From Gymnogyps californianus (lineage: Eukaryota > Chordata > Aves > Accipitriformes > Cathartidae): 64,000 bases of DNA. How positions within the stretch are numbered: position 1 is the first letter of the stretch; each line of letters begins with the position of its first letter. Made by a program: the position numbers and the translations under genes. Below are positions 56,501-62,984 of this stretch, in pieces. The notes under the pieces are model-generated. The model was not told the origin of the DNA. It saw nothing but the letters and a program-made list of their open reading frames with translations, and did no database searches. The DNA lies in assembly GCF_018139145.2 (NCBI RefSeq), contig NC_059483.1, forward strand, positions 2,295,001 to 2,359,000, given 5' to 3'.

Positions 56501-59308
56501 CTTTACATGAAAGATGATTTTTTTCACTAAAATAAAAAAAAATAAAATCTGTATTTGCTTTAACTGATATCTGGTAGTAGAGAGCAATTTAAAACTAGAC
56601 TTTTTAGGAGGCTAAGCATTAAGGTTTACGCTTTGGTTCTCAGATCTCAAGGACTATGGTAGGTCTGTTTTTCTCTTGGAGGAGAAGAAAAGTGCCCACA
56701 GTTCCTAACTGTAGGGAGATGAAGCACTGGTAACACAGGACAAAGCTTAGCTACTGCAAAGGAAGAGCTTTCTGTATACTGTTATAAAATTTCATCATCT
56801 TCAGCTTACACAAAACGTGCTACTTTTAGAAGTTGTGCTAGGTATGAGAGCTGGCTCTTGCTCCAGGAGAACGTGGAATACAGCTGCTCAAATTCAAAAA
56901 TATATTCAGAAATACAATGCAGCATAATTTTCTCTTTATTACTGAAATACAACTTTTTTTGCTTGATTTGATTTCAAAGTACTCTGTTGAGAAAGGATTT
57001 CTTCAGGACGCTAGGGCCCTCTCAACTATCAACGGCAATCACAGAAGACAGGACTTCTCTGCCTGCACTGGATTGGGTGCCCCATTTATTATAAATAAAG
57101 AAAATAGCGTATTCTGTGAAAATATGATTAAGACTTCGGATGCATTTCAAAAGCACACACCAAAACTGACAATCATTCAAGAAGAAAGAATCATTTTCTC
57201 TGGCCACTAGATGTCAGCTTCTCAACCAGCACTGATTCTTGATACCAAAGAAAGACAAGTGTCCCAGATTTTAAATCCCTTAAATGGCATTAACTTAAAA
57301 TAACCTGACCTCAGCATTGAGCGCTCCACAGCAGACAATAAATTCCACCAGCAGACAAACAGAAGCCAAAAAAGGCAAGTGATGATGAATACATCTTGCA
57401 TCACCAATTTTGTTAGAAATTATATGCACTGATAAAGAAATCTAATCACGGGCAGAACTAACAATTGTATGCACGTTTCAGGACATAACCCCCCCAATAC
57501 TCATCATGCAAAACGCAGGGTTTTTTAGTGTATTCCATGTGCCAACAAATGGAAAAGATGACACATGTACCCATACGATTGCCAGAAAAAGAAGTTTTGA
57601 TATATGAGTGATGTAAATGGGACCAAATTATTTTAAAGCCATGCATCAACCCCAGGTCACTGAAGACCTGATTTGGCACATGCTACATAAAGGATTAGCC
57701 TTTATGTCAGTGTGATGCGTATTAAATAATCTCCAATAAAACTGGAAAAGTACTCAAATCCTTTCACCAAATCAAGTAAGCAGTTCATGCATGGTGCTAC
57801 GTTTCTGTACAAACATCACTCAGCTGGGGCTAAATATGGGAAAAATCTAATCCTGTATTTCCACAGGGACCCTGGCACAAAATGGTAAAGTGTCAGACAA
57901 ATAAGAACAGGTCCCAAACACCTGAACTGGCATGTACTGAGGAAAGAGAAGATAACTTTAAATGACACTGTAATCCAGGGCAATTACAAAGTATTTTTCT
58001 TCTACGTGACACAGTATTTAGACCATACTTTCTCTTAAAATCCATGAACTCACACCCCTAACCTGCGGGCATAAATTCTGCCCTTCCCTTATACACCAGA
58101 AAAACCAAACCCAGAATCCCCCGTTACTTAAAGCTTGCTGGCACGGTCTACTTCTCTTATCATCATTAAAGGGGCAGGAGAAATGCGGCACAAGTGAGGG
58201 ACCTTTGTGCTGCAGCCAGTACCAAAATAGCTTTCTCCTTGCCAAGTTAATACTTCTGGGTTATAAAATTATGTTTTCAGAAGCAAAATGAATCAAGCAC
58301 TCAGCCTTTGTGAAACGCAGGAGCAAGGCAGCCATATGGCAATCAGCAAATGACACTCTCCTACAGGGCCATTTTGTATTTCAGTCTACAATGAGCTTAA
58401 TATAGGCTTAAAGAAGCTAAAAATATTTGGAATTGTAATTTTGACATGAAGTACTCTAGCTATGTAATTTTAACATAAACATGGAGTTTATTTAACTCTA
58501 AAGTCAACAGATGGTATTTAAGTTAAGTTGGCTTTTTTTACATAGGAACTCTAAAAACAGCAATCAATTGCCTTACTGGGTTTTCAACTGCTGAATGTCA
58601 ACATTTTACCCAGAAAATATTAAATACTGCAAGCTAATAAGGAAGGAGAGGCTGTCTGGCCTTATAATTACTCATAATTACCCATCAACCTTTACATGTA
58701 TTAACAGCAGCTATGTTTGAGGAATCCCAATAGATTTATCAGACCGGTAGCTGAGACGGCATCTACCAGCACAGCTAACACCCGTGACTTCCCACGTCAA
58801 GATGCAACGCCTGAGAATCCTCTACTCTGTGTAGTTGTTTGAAGGGTCCCATTTTTATGCTGTGACCACCCAAAATGCCCACATAGAGCACTACTACAGG
58901 TTAGCACAGGTTAACAACAAAAGCTTAAATGGCTACCATGACTCTAACCTAGTATCATACATACCAGTGGTATTGGGACACACAGACTTTGAACAGCACG
59001 TCATGATAAATCAGAGGATGTTTAAAGAGTTAGATCTCAGTGAATTGTCTCAAAAGGAGTCTTGTATACCGATTTCTATATACTTTCTTGGTGTCTCTGG
59101 GTTAACTGTGACAAGTTGATTGGAAATACTTATTTAAAGCAGTATGGATGAGTGTGTTGATGATCAACAGCAGCCTAAACATGAATACTTACGTGCAGTT
59201 TATTGAGTAGCACGGCATCTGTTGTGCTGTTAGCTCCTGGCTTTGCCGCTTTCCAGAACTGCTTTTGAGCAGAGTACCGGTTCATGGGACATAGTTTGAA
59301 CAGGCAAT
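14389..59308 (-). CDS. ITPR1: ITPR1, inositol 1,4,5-trisphosphate receptor type 1 (partial, exons 5-39)
   Basis: Tetrameric calcium-release channel of the ER membrane, opened by IP3 and cytosolic calcium. Thirty-five minus-strand exons join in one frame encoding about 1,636 residues (mammalian numbering 55-1691 of roughly 2,700). In order: suppressor beta-trefoil, IP3-binding beta-trefoil with the RTTGR loop, first armadillo-like domain with R504, K508, R511 and Y567-R568-K569, then the central regulatory solenoid with a PKA-type RRDS motif. The pore helices and C-terminal tail are outside the window, as are the start codon and promoter. Presence of the SI cassette and near identity to mammalian type 1 sequence argue against ITPR2 and ITPR3. 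All exons have AG acceptors and GT donors, with one ambiguous junction at exons 26/27. Exon numbers follow the mammalian scheme in which SI is exon 12 and SII begins at exon 40. They are inferred by counting. Confidence 0.97.
14501..15511 (-). other. ITPR1 intron 38
   Basis: 1,011 bp. No exon or repeat family recognised. Confidence 0.7.
15512..15660 (-). CDS. ITPR1: ITPR1 exon 38
   Basis: 149 bases, D1605 to C1653 plus two bases of K1654: [38 protein letters not shown] and [11 protein letters not shown]. Acceptor TTCTAG, donor GTAAGT. Confidence 0.97.
15661..16962 (-). other. ITPR1 intron 37
   Basis: 1,302 bp of AT-rich sequence with nothing recognisable. Confidence 0.7.
16963..17147 (-). 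CDS. ITPR1: ITPR1 exon 37, PKA site
   Basis: 185 bases. Two complete A1543, then K1544 to Q1604. Contains [20 protein letters not shown] and [24 protein letters not shown] has its serine at position 1588 in this count, matching the known PKA phosphorylation site (called S1588 or S1589) that raises channel activity. Acceptor TTGCAG, donor GTGACT. The second PKA site (RRES) lies beyond the window. Confidence 0.97.
17782..17902 (-). CDS. ITPR1: ITPR1 exon 36
   Basis: 121 bases, T1503 to V1542 plus one base of A1543: [20 protein letters not shown] and [20 protein letters not shown]. Acceptor TGTTCTAG, donor GTAAGA. The following intron, 634 bp (17148-17781), is plain sequence. Confidence 0.97.
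17903..21772 (-). other. ITPR1 intron 35
   Basis: 3,870 bp, the longest fully contained intron. A purine-rich plus-strand stretch at about 19440-19860 carries a 131-codon charged open frame (19385-19780) that I take as chance. No exon or repeat family recognised. Confidence 0.7.
21773..21901 (-). CDS. ITPR1: ITPR1 exon 35
   Basis: 129 bases, 43 codons, phase 0 to 0: [38 protein letters not shown] and STTLQ. Acceptor TTTTGCAG, donor GTAGGA. Confidence 0.97.
22638..22763 (-). CDS. ITPR1: ITPR1 exon 34
   Basis: 126 bases, 42 codons, phase 0 to 0: [38 protein letters not shown] and DICR. Acceptor CGTTTAG, donor GTAATG. The following intron (21902-22637, 736 bp) holds a T-rich stretch near 22405-22435 and nothing else I recognise. 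Confidence 0.97.
22764..23309 (-). other. ITPR1 intron 33
   Basis: 546 bp, of which roughly 23078-23212 resembles a reverse-oriented MIR SINE, annotated separately. Confidence 0.7.
23078..23212 (-). repeat. MIR SINE relic, reverse orientation
   Basis: Reads ccccattttaagggcaagg, aacaagcataaaaggattta, then gcagggaaggaatccag. These follow the order of the MIR consensus read in reverse complement (cccattttacag, gaaactgaggcacagagagg, gccgggattcgaaccc). Degraded and without certain ends. Confidence 0.55.
23310..23561 (-). CDS. ITPR1: ITPR1 exon 33
   Basis: 252 bases, 84 codons, phase 0 to 0: [40 protein letters not shown] and [13 protein letters not shown]. Acceptor TCGGTAG, donor GTGAGG. Confidence 0.97.
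23562..25067 (-). other. ITPR1 intron 32
   Basis: 1,506 bp. A 124-codon minus-strand frame (24119-24493) looks like chance. Nothing else recognised. Confidence 0.7.
25068..25268 (-). CDS. ITPR1: ITPR1 exon 32
   Basis: 201 bases, 67 codons, phase 0 to 0: [40 protein letters not shown] and [17 protein letters not shown]. Acceptor CCATTAG, donor GTGAGA. Essentially identical to mammalian ITPR1. Confidence 0.97.
25643..25768 (-). CDS. ITPR1: ITPR1 exon 31
   Basis: 126 bases, 42 codons, phase 0 to 0: [38 protein letters not shown] and LNPG. Belongs to the second RYDR_ITPR repeat region shared with ryanodine receptors. Acceptor TCACAG, donor GTAAGA. The following intron is 374 bp. Confidence 0.97.
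25769..27338 (-). other. ITPR1 intron 30
   Basis: 1,570 bp. No exon, repeat family or RNA gene recognised. Confidence 0.7.
27339..27476 (-). CDS. ITPR1: ITPR1 exon 30
   Basis: 138 bases, 46 codons, phase 0 to 0: [39 protein letters not shown] and QIPYEK. GC-rich relative to its neighbours. The acceptor is TTCTGCAG. The donor GTTGGG is weak. Confidence 0.95.
28336..28401 (-). CDS. ITPR1: ITPR1 exon 29, small linker exon
   Basis: 66 bases, 22 codons beginning [10 protein letters not shown] and ending [12 protein letters not shown], phase 0 to 0. The first half is diverged from mammals and the second half conserved. Acceptor CCTCAG, donor GTAAAA. The following intron, 859 bp (27477-28335), is GC-rich next to exon 30 and otherwise unremarkable. 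Confidence 0.93.
29360..29530 (-). CDS. ITPR1: ITPR1 exon 28
   Basis: 171 bases, 57 codons, phase 0 to 0: [39 protein letters not shown] and [12 protein letters not shown]. The acceptor TTCGTGTAAG has a poor polypyrimidine tract. Donor GTAATT. The charged end leads into a variable linker continued by exon 29. The following intron, 958 bp (28402-29359), holds nothing I recognise. Confidence 0.95.
29629..29790 (-). CDS. ITPR1: ITPR1 exon 27
   Basis: 162 bases, 54 codons, phase 0 to 0: [40 protein letters not shown] and [14 protein letters not shown]. Two AGs 4 bases apart can serve as acceptor (29791 or 29795 on the plus strand). Donor GTATGT begins a short GT repeat. The following intron is only 98 bp (29531-29628). 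Confidence 0.93.
29791..31007 (-). other. ITPR1 intron 26, ambiguous ends
   Basis: 1,217 bp in the GT-AG reading. It can be shifted 4 bases on both sides to a GA-AG intron that keeps the frame and protein length. Interior holds nothing recognisable. Confidence 0.75.
31008..31066 (-). CDS. ITPR1: ITPR1 exon 26 (3' end ambiguous)
   Basis: 59 bases in the GT-AG reading: two complete G1026, then [19 protein letters not shown]. Acceptor TTTTCTCAG, donor GTATCT. If the exon instead ended 4 bases earlier (31012), next to a GA dinucleotide, and exon 27 began 4 bases earlier, the protein would read GGSEEN rather than GGRKEN. I annotate the GT-AG version. Confidence 0.85.
31067..32583 (-). other. ITPR1 intron 25
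   Basis: 1,517 bp. No exon or repeat recognised. A GC-richer patch near 31680-31760 gives several short overlapping frames that look like chance. Confidence 0.7.
32584..32722 (-). CDS. ITPR1: ITPR1 exon 25
   Basis: 139 bases, F980 to P1025 plus one base of G1026. The start [20 protein letters not shown] is conserved. The tail [19 protein letters not shown] is a polar, Ser/Thr-rich stretch that differs from mammals and is probably a flexible loop. Acceptor CATCAG, donor GTTAGT. Confidence 0.95.
32723..34248 (-). other. ITPR1 intron 24 with CpG-rich block
   Basis: 1,526 bp. Contains a GC- and CpG-rich block at about 32985-33215 standing out from AT-rich surroundings. No exon or transposon assigned to it. 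Confidence 0.7.
34249..34436 (-). CDS. ITPR1: ITPR1 exon 24
   Basis: 188 bases. Two complete G917, then S918 to Q979: [40 protein letters not shown] and [12 protein letters not shown]. Acceptor CTCTGAAG, donor GTACTA. It continues exon 23 directly in frame. Confidence 0.96.
34437..34778 (-). other. ITPR1 intron 23, no SIII cassette seen
   Basis: 342 bp. In mammals the 27-base SIII cassette lies between these two exons. I read the minus strand of this intron and found no 27-base AG-to-GT block in the right phase that encodes anything like it. Confidence 0.65.
34779..34932 (-). CDS. ITPR1: ITPR1 exon 23
   Basis: 154 bases, V866 to K916 plus one base of G917. Contains [38 protein letters not shown] and KGEESK. 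Acceptor TTGGTAG, donor GTAAGG. The optional SIII cassette of mammals would join here. Confidence 0.96.
34933..35930 (-). other. ITPR1 intron 22
   Basis: 998 bp of AT-rich intron with an A12 run at 35893-35904. Nothing else recognised. Confidence 0.7.
35931..36072 (-). CDS. ITPR1: ITPR1 exon 22
   Basis: 142 bases. The first completes D818, then Y819 to E865: [40 protein letters not shown] and KNKLTFE. The acceptor follows a long T-rich tract built from a CAAAA-type simple repeat on the plus strand. Donor GTAGTT. Confidence 0.96.
36083..36119 (+). repeat. CAAAA-type simple repeat at exon 22 acceptor
   Basis: Imperfect CAAAA/CAAAAAA units ending about 10 bases from exon 22. On the transcribed strand this is a T-rich tract immediately upstream of CCTCTTCAG, so it probably serves as the polypyrimidine tract. 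Confidence 0.85.
37334..37370 (+). repeat. G8-TTA-T19-A-T6 low-complexity block
   Basis: Eight G, then TTA, nineteen T, one A and six T in intron 21. Confidence 0.9.
37480..37731 (-). CDS. ITPR1: ITPR1 exon 21
   Basis: 252 bases, one base of R734, Y735 to D817, two bases of D818. Contains [40 protein letters not shown] and [18 protein letters not shown]. Acceptor CCTGAAG, donor GTAAGT. Solenoid region with no catalytic residues expected. Confidence 0.97.
37732..39460 (-). other. ITPR1 intron 20
   Basis: 1,729 bp. A small perfect hairpin (9-bp arms 39185-39193 and 39196-39204, 2-base loop) and a T run at 39231-39239. No exon seen. Confidence 0.7.
39461..39655 (-). CDS. ITPR1: ITPR1 exon 20
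   Basis: 195 bases, one base of K669, L670 to Y733, two bases of R734. Contains [20 protein letters not shown], the acidic [17 protein letters not shown] and [18 protein letters not shown]. Acceptor TCTGGCAG. Donor GTTAAC is weak. The frame into exon 21 is unbroken, so this donor is accepted. Confidence 0.95.
39656..40965 (-). other. ITPR1 intron 19
   Basis: 1,310 bp. Nothing recognisable. Confidence 0.7.
40966..41085 (-). CDS. ITPR1: ITPR1 exon 19, first armadillo-like domain
   Basis: 120 bases, one base of R629, F630 to T668, two bases of K669. Reads [20 protein letters not shown] then [19 protein letters not shown]. Acceptor CCAACAG, donor GTAAGT. Confidence 0.96.
41345..41517 (-). CDS. 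ITPR1: ITPR1 exon 18, first armadillo-like domain
   Basis: 173 bases, E572 to P628 plus two bases of R629. Reads [20 protein letters not shown], then [18 protein letters not shown] and [11 protein letters not shown]. Acceptor TTTTGAAG, donor GTGAGA. The following intron is only 259 bp. Confidence 0.97.
42108..42266 (-). CDS. ITPR1: ITPR1 exon 17, IP3 contacts Y567-R568-K569
   Basis: 159 bases, I519 to Q571, phase 0 to 0. Ends [10 protein letters not shown], in which Y567, R568 and K569 contact IP3. Reads FTDSGDGPM where my memory of mammalian ITPR1 has a cysteine for the serine. The donor GTTTGA is weak, lacking A at +3 and G at +5. The following intron is 590 bp (41518-42107). Confidence 0.95.
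42642..42783 (-). CDS. ITPR1: ITPR1 exon 16, IP3 contacts R504, K508, R511
   Basis: 142 bases. The first completes R471, then S472 to Q518. Contains [20 protein letters not shown] and [17 protein letters not shown], which holds the IP3 phosphate ligands R504, K508 and R511, all present. Acceptor CCTGTAG, donor GTAGGC. The following intron (42267-42641, 375 bp) is plain sequence. Confidence 0.97.
43570..43730 (-). CDS. ITPR1: ITPR1 exon 15, end of beta-trefoil, start of armadillo domain
   Basis: 161 bases, I418 to R470 plus two bases of R471. Contains [20 protein letters not shown] and [20 protein letters not shown]. The second beta-trefoil ends near 436 inside this exon. Acceptor TTTCAG, donor GTAAGG. 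The next intron (42784-43569, 786 bp) has no feature I can name. Confidence 0.96.
44198..44297 (-). CDS. ITPR1: ITPR1 exon 14, IP3-binding beta-trefoil
   Basis: 100 bases. The first completes R384, then N385 to K417: [18 protein letters not shown] and [15 protein letters not shown]. Acceptor TTTCTTTCAG, donor GTAAGT. The following intron (43731-44197, 467 bp) holds nothing recognisable. Confidence 0.96.
44298..45566 (-). other. ITPR1 intron 13
   Basis: 1,269 bp. Holds the best MIR SINE relic of the window (about 45300-45450), annotated separately, and an A12 run at 45508-45519 close to the exon 13 donor. Confidence 0.75.
45300..45450 (+). repeat. MIR SINE relic
   Basis: Contains gtcacttaagctcag, tccccatctgtaaaatgg, then gtaaagtact and caggcacttactaagta in the same order and spacing as the conserved core and 3' part of the ancient MIR family. 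Degraded. Boundaries approximate. Judged from memory of the consensus. Confidence 0.7.
45567..45721 (-). CDS. ITPR1: ITPR1 exon 13, IP3-binding beta-trefoil
   Basis: 155 bases, L333 to P383 plus two bases of R384. The start [20 protein letters not shown] differs from mammals at several positions. The rest ([29 protein letters not shown]) is unchanged. Acceptor TTCCACAG, donor GTACAG, exit phase 2. Confidence 0.95.
45722..48749 (-). other. ITPR1 intron 12, downstream of SI
   Basis: 3,028 bp between the SI cassette and exon 13. A C-rich patch at about 47689-47708 is the only compositional feature. No exon or repeat family recognised. Confidence 0.7.
48750..48794 (-). CDS. ITPR1: ITPR1 exon 12, SI alternative cassette
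   Basis: 45 bases, 15 codons reading [15 protein letters not shown], phase 0 to 0, so it can be skipped without changing frame. It sits exactly at residues 318-332, the position of the mammalian SI cassette, whose known inclusion is tissue regulated. About 9 of 15 residues match the mammalian cassette, unlike the near-identical flanking exons. The acceptor is TTTCATCAG and the donor is consensus GTAAGT. Too short for ordinary gene finders. Confidence 0.92.
48795..50187 (-). other. ITPR1 intron 11, upstream of SI
   Basis: 1,393 bp. Lies 5' of the regulated SI exon, so splicing enhancer or silencer motifs are plausible here, but I cannot point to one. T-rich runs at 49579-49587 and 49593-49600. 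Confidence 0.7.
50188..50283 (-). CDS. ITPR1: ITPR1 exon 11, IP3-binding beta-trefoil
   Basis: 96 bases, V286 to E317, phase 0 to 0. Reads [20 protein letters not shown] then [12 protein letters not shown]. Acceptor CTTCTAG, donor GTAGGT. Its 3' end is where the optional SI cassette joins. Confidence 0.97.
50284..51631 (-). other. ITPR1 intron 10
   Basis: 1,348 bp with no exon or repeat that I recognise. Confidence 0.75.
51632..51778 (-). CDS. ITPR1: ITPR1 exon 10, IP3-binding loop
   Basis: 147 bases, G237 to E285, phase 0 to 0. Carries the RTTGR loop (R265 to R269, bases 51680-51694) that contacts the IP3 phosphates. All five residues are intact. Flanking strings [20 protein letters not shown] and [15 protein letters not shown] are as in mammalian ITPR1. 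Acceptor TTTGACAG, donor GTAAGA. Confidence 0.97.
51862..51945 (-). CDS. ITPR1: ITPR1 exon 9, suppressor/IP3-core boundary
   Basis: 84 bases, V209 to G236, phase 0 to 0. Reads [18 protein letters not shown] then [10 protein letters not shown]. It spans the end of the suppressor domain (near 223) and the start of the IP3-binding core. Donor GTAAGA. It is followed by the shortest intron of the window, 83 bp (51779-51861). Confidence 0.97.
52409..52507 (-). CDS. ITPR1: ITPR1 exon 8, suppressor domain
   Basis: 99 bases, V176 to E208, phase 0 to 0. Reads [16 protein letters not shown], then [17 protein letters not shown]. Acceptor CTACAG, donor GTAAGG. The next intron downstream (51946-52408, 463 bp) holds nothing I recognise. 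Confidence 0.97.
52508..53785 (-). other. ITPR1 intron 7
   Basis: 1,278 bp. A stretch near 53395-53450 (cctcatatacaaaatgagga) faintly resembles the core of a MIR SINE, too short to call. A run of T at 52564-52577. Confidence 0.7.
53786..53944 (-). CDS. ITPR1: ITPR1 exon 7, suppressor domain
   Basis: 159 bases, L123 to S175, phase 0 to 0. Key strings are [33 protein letters not shown] and [10 protein letters not shown]. This is MIR-domain sequence (the protein fold shared with ryanodine receptors and O-mannosyltransferases) of the first beta-trefoil. Acceptor TTCTAG, donor GTAAGT. Confidence 0.96.
53945..55582 (-). other. ITPR1 intron 6
   Basis: 1,638 bp. Contains a 158-codon plus-strand open frame (54262-54738) that resembles no protein I know and fits chance expectation. 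Nothing else recognised. Confidence 0.75.
55583..55669 (-). CDS. ITPR1: ITPR1 exon 6, suppressor domain
   Basis: 87 bases, H94 to Q122, phase 0 at both ends. Reads [16 protein letters not shown] then [13 protein letters not shown]. Acceptor TTTCAG, donor GTAGGC. It joins exon 5 exactly after the codon for H93. Confidence 0.96.
55670..59192 (-). other. ITPR1 intron 5
   Basis: 3,523 bp of AT-rich intron. I see no exon, repeat family or RNA gene. Short A/T tracts near 56520-56545 only. Confidence 0.75.
59193..59308 (-). CDS. ITPR1: ITPR1 exon 5, suppressor domain
   Basis: 116 bases. The first two complete the codon for D55, then C56 to H93 follow: it opens with [20 protein letters not shown] and closes with LLNKLH. 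Acceptor TTTTTATAG and a consensus GTAAGT donor bound it. It is part of the first beta-trefoil (suppressor) domain that lowers IP3 affinity. The upstream partner ending in the first base of D55 is not in the window. Confidence 0.96.
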
Positions 59309-59750
59309 CTATAAAAACAGATGAAATAAACAGAGAGATTGCTTCAACCATTCGCAATTATCTGGATTTTTGCTGCTAACATCGTCCAAATCTTCCAGCA
59401 GCAAGGAAAGGTTTATAAACAAATTCCAAAAAGCTCTTGATCAGACAAATGCTTTTTTGAGCAACAGGAATGTTGCCCCATGAATGATAAAAATTAACTG
59501 TTGCTGCCAAAGATCTGATGCAAGACGAGAAAATTTATAACTTGTCCCAGTCAAAAACACTACCATACTAAAATGGGAACACATTTCAATGCTTTCCCAG
59601 GCAAACAGATCCATTTCACACACTTACAACTTTTTGATTTTCTACTTTAGCAGGTACGCTACTTCACACAATTAATGTTAGGTTGGGGGTTTTTGGTTTG
59701 GTTTTTTTTGTTGTTGTTTGTTTAGTTTTTAAATCAAATCCCTTCTATTA

Positions 59751-59805
59751 CTAGGGAAAATGAGGCACAAAGAATTGGAGAAACTCACCTAAAAGTAGCA
59801 GCAGC
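59751..59805 (-). repeat. possible MIR SINE fragment
   Basis: ggaaaatgaggcacaaagaa followed by ttggagaaactcacc resembles the reverse-complement MIR core. About 55 bases only, so tentative. Confidence 0.35.
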
Positions 59806-62800
59806 ATAAAATACCCCCAAACAATAGCACGCACAAGCACAGACATTCAATGCATAGCTCGAGGTAACAGTAAACCCCTCAGGGTGTCAGGTTCTTTACC
59901 CAGTCCGTCGACACAGTTTATTTAACATCCTGCCTGGCCAAGGCCAGGAATTACAGCTCATTAGTCTTATTAAAAATACATTTTTATATTAAAGAGATGC
60001 TAACTTATCAGTAATAAAACCAAATTAGCTGCGTTTACTATTTTGCCTCTTCTCTGTTGCTAAGCAACTGAACACACAAAAAAATAAATTAAGCTATTCA
60101 AAGACAGCGCCTAAAGTAGCAGCTTAGAAGTTTAAACAAAGTGCCAAAAAAGCCAGAAGGCTGTTCCCAGTGCCTCTTTGGCAATGGCGTGGATGTAAGA
60201 CTTCAGGCTTCTAATCACATGGTATTTCTCAAGGCTCCTGGTGCATTCTTATAGGCAAGCACTGCAATTTGGGAAGCAGCAAGATGAGCAGAGACCTACC
60301 TGGGGATTTTATCTTCACTGTCTGAAAAGCACAGCTGCTTATGGGCTACCTTGCTAACAGACACCTTGGATGCAGGTCAACCAAAAAGGGAAAAACCCCA
60401 CACCGAAGACAAGTCATTTCAGCTCTGCCAGAGCTTAAAGTTGCTGAAGGGGTTGAGCCCTGCTAGAGAGAGACCTTGATAATTTTACCTCAGGATGCCA
60501 TTTGAGATGGACACCTTCACTCTTTTCATGCCTTTCTTAATGAAAAGACCTATTTGATGTTGCTCTGCCTGCCTGCCTAATCCATCCTCAAAGCACCGTT
60601 AGAGCACAGCAGGCAATAACAAACACCTTTCACAGAAGGGCAAAGGTCTTCAAAACTAAATCCCGTTCTAACAGGGTGAAGCACCGGTGGCAGATTGTCA
60701 TTTCATCTCACAGTGAGCCACTGACTGCCAAATGAGCTCATCAACTTGTCCCAAACCACCACAGCAATTCCTGCAGCCTGCTTAGCTGGTGGCCCAGTAT
60801 ACCAGCAACAGATACAGTAGGAGCTGGGTATGGCACTGGGGACCTTTAATGGAGTGACGCATACTGGGGAAGGAGAGAAAGAGCTGAGGGTATGTGGAAG
60901 GAGATTTAATTGCATCTATCCAGAAACACTCACCTCCACTTCGACACTACCAGCTTATAGCTTCTGAACAAACAAGAAAAGGGGAAAACGAAGTGCAAAC
61001 CACGCTTTCCAGGTTTGCTCTCTTCAACGTATTTTTCATTTACATAAAGATGATTCACAGAGATTGACAGCACTGAATAGATTCAAAAAGCCACTGCAGG
61101 CTGGCACTTTAAGCTAAGACTATGCATTGTAAGCATCACACCAGTTATAAAATTTTCTATTTTTGCTTAAACCATCAGTTCACACAATGACAGCAATTAA
61201 CATACAGAACTGCACAGAAGAATTAATTGTATGCTAGATTTAGTCACAGTGCAAGTTTTTTCCACCCTTTTCAGTCAAGAAAGTTGTCAAGTTAGGCTTA
61301 ACTTCTAAATTGTTAACTGCAAGCAACCCCCTCTCTTCCCTGTAGCACAGGGGAGAGGTCTACAAGTGTTTGACCTTGTCCAACGCAAGAAGGGAAAACA
61401 TAACATGTTTTTCTTAGGTTTTCTTCCCAGTTACAAAGCTACAGATCTAAAACAAACAATGAAAAGCACCCAACATTTTTTTTTTCTAGTATTTGTTCCA
61501 TGAAATCTATTTCTTAAGTGGTTGAGAAGTTAAACTTGGCCTTATTCACCTTAATATGACCACCAGAGGCTGGTTAGTGCCAAAAGTATTTCACCATGGG
61601 TCAAGCTACGTGAACTTTATGGCCAGAAGACTTTTAGATCTCCAGATTCCATAGGCTTATATGTTTACAAAAATCAACATGCAAGGATGTGCTAGCTGAG
61701 TACCATCACGGTCAGCAATCTGCAACCCACAGTATGATGACTGTGTAAGAGAAACCAACTACTTGTCAGACACTACACTTATGGAAGTTACGTCTATTTC
61801 TAACAGATGCAAAATGAAGCCAAAGCAGCTGAAACAATCAGCTATCTGCTCCGATCATGGATTCAAGCAGCTTTAGCCACATAGGAAAGGTGATAAATAA
61901 AGCTATGGCTGCGAAGTAATTACATCTTATTACACACTGTTTGTTGAATATTAACCATGAAGGAATGCATTTTCTTTTCAGATCTTCATGATATACAGTG
62001 AAAAATGGCAGAATTGCACACTAAGTATAAAAATAAAATACTACGTAACTGCTGATGAAATGATGAGACATCATCAAGCCTGAACACTGAACAAAGGTCC
62101 TGCAGGAAAAAGTGATTGCACAATTTTATACTACCCCATCATGCACATGGATGATGAATGAATGTTATATGAACATGTATTAAATGTACATTTCAATGCT
62201 TCCAAGCTAAATCCTGTTCTTTCATCAGCAATTGCTTTGCATCTAATAAAGCGGACTGAGTAAGACTGTAATTGCACCATGTGATACATTAATGCTTTCC
62301 CTGTTTGGACATTTAGATCCTCACATGGGCCTCTGCCACCTGCAGCTCACAAAAACATTATCAGTAATGTTTGGTTATCCTCCACATGTACCAGCATCAC
62401 AGAATAGTCAAAATCAAGGATAGTGGAAACACCAGAAGATTCCATGTTCCGAAGTATTCTGGGTTCAATGAAGAGAGAAACTTGCCAGCTACATTACTGC
62501 AACTGCAATTCCTTCTACCCCATGCTTTTCATTTTCTCTTCTCCCTTTTCCATTCCCTTCTCTTGTACTAGACCTTGCTCCTTTCCTACCCAGCCATAGT
62601 CTCCAAACTTCCAACCTTTCCTGCCCGTCCAAGCTCAACCAGTCAAATTCTCTACTTCTATCCCAATTAATTTATTTGGCCCCCAACAACTGATTAATCC
62701 ATCCCTTCTCTTTTCCCCCCAAGACAGCAATGCATGGGTTTCCACCTAATACTTGAGGAGGGATTATGTTTTGCCCAGACAATCCTCATCTCCCAAGGTT

Positions 62801-62965
62801 TCCCAGCTTCATGATCCAAGGCACCTTACACTCCCAAAGCATAAGGAACCAGAACTTTACAAAGAAAAGGCTGGGCTTTTTTCCTTAACCATCAGAGTAT
62901 TTTGCCAGTCACTTTTTAGGAACACAGACCTTTCTTTAAAAACACATCTGGGAAAAGTACCTGGC

Positions 62966-62984
62966 AAAAAAAAAAAAAAAAAAA
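62966..62984 (+). repeat. A19 run
   Basis: Nineteen consecutive A in intron 4. No retroposon body recognised upstream. Confidence 0.9.
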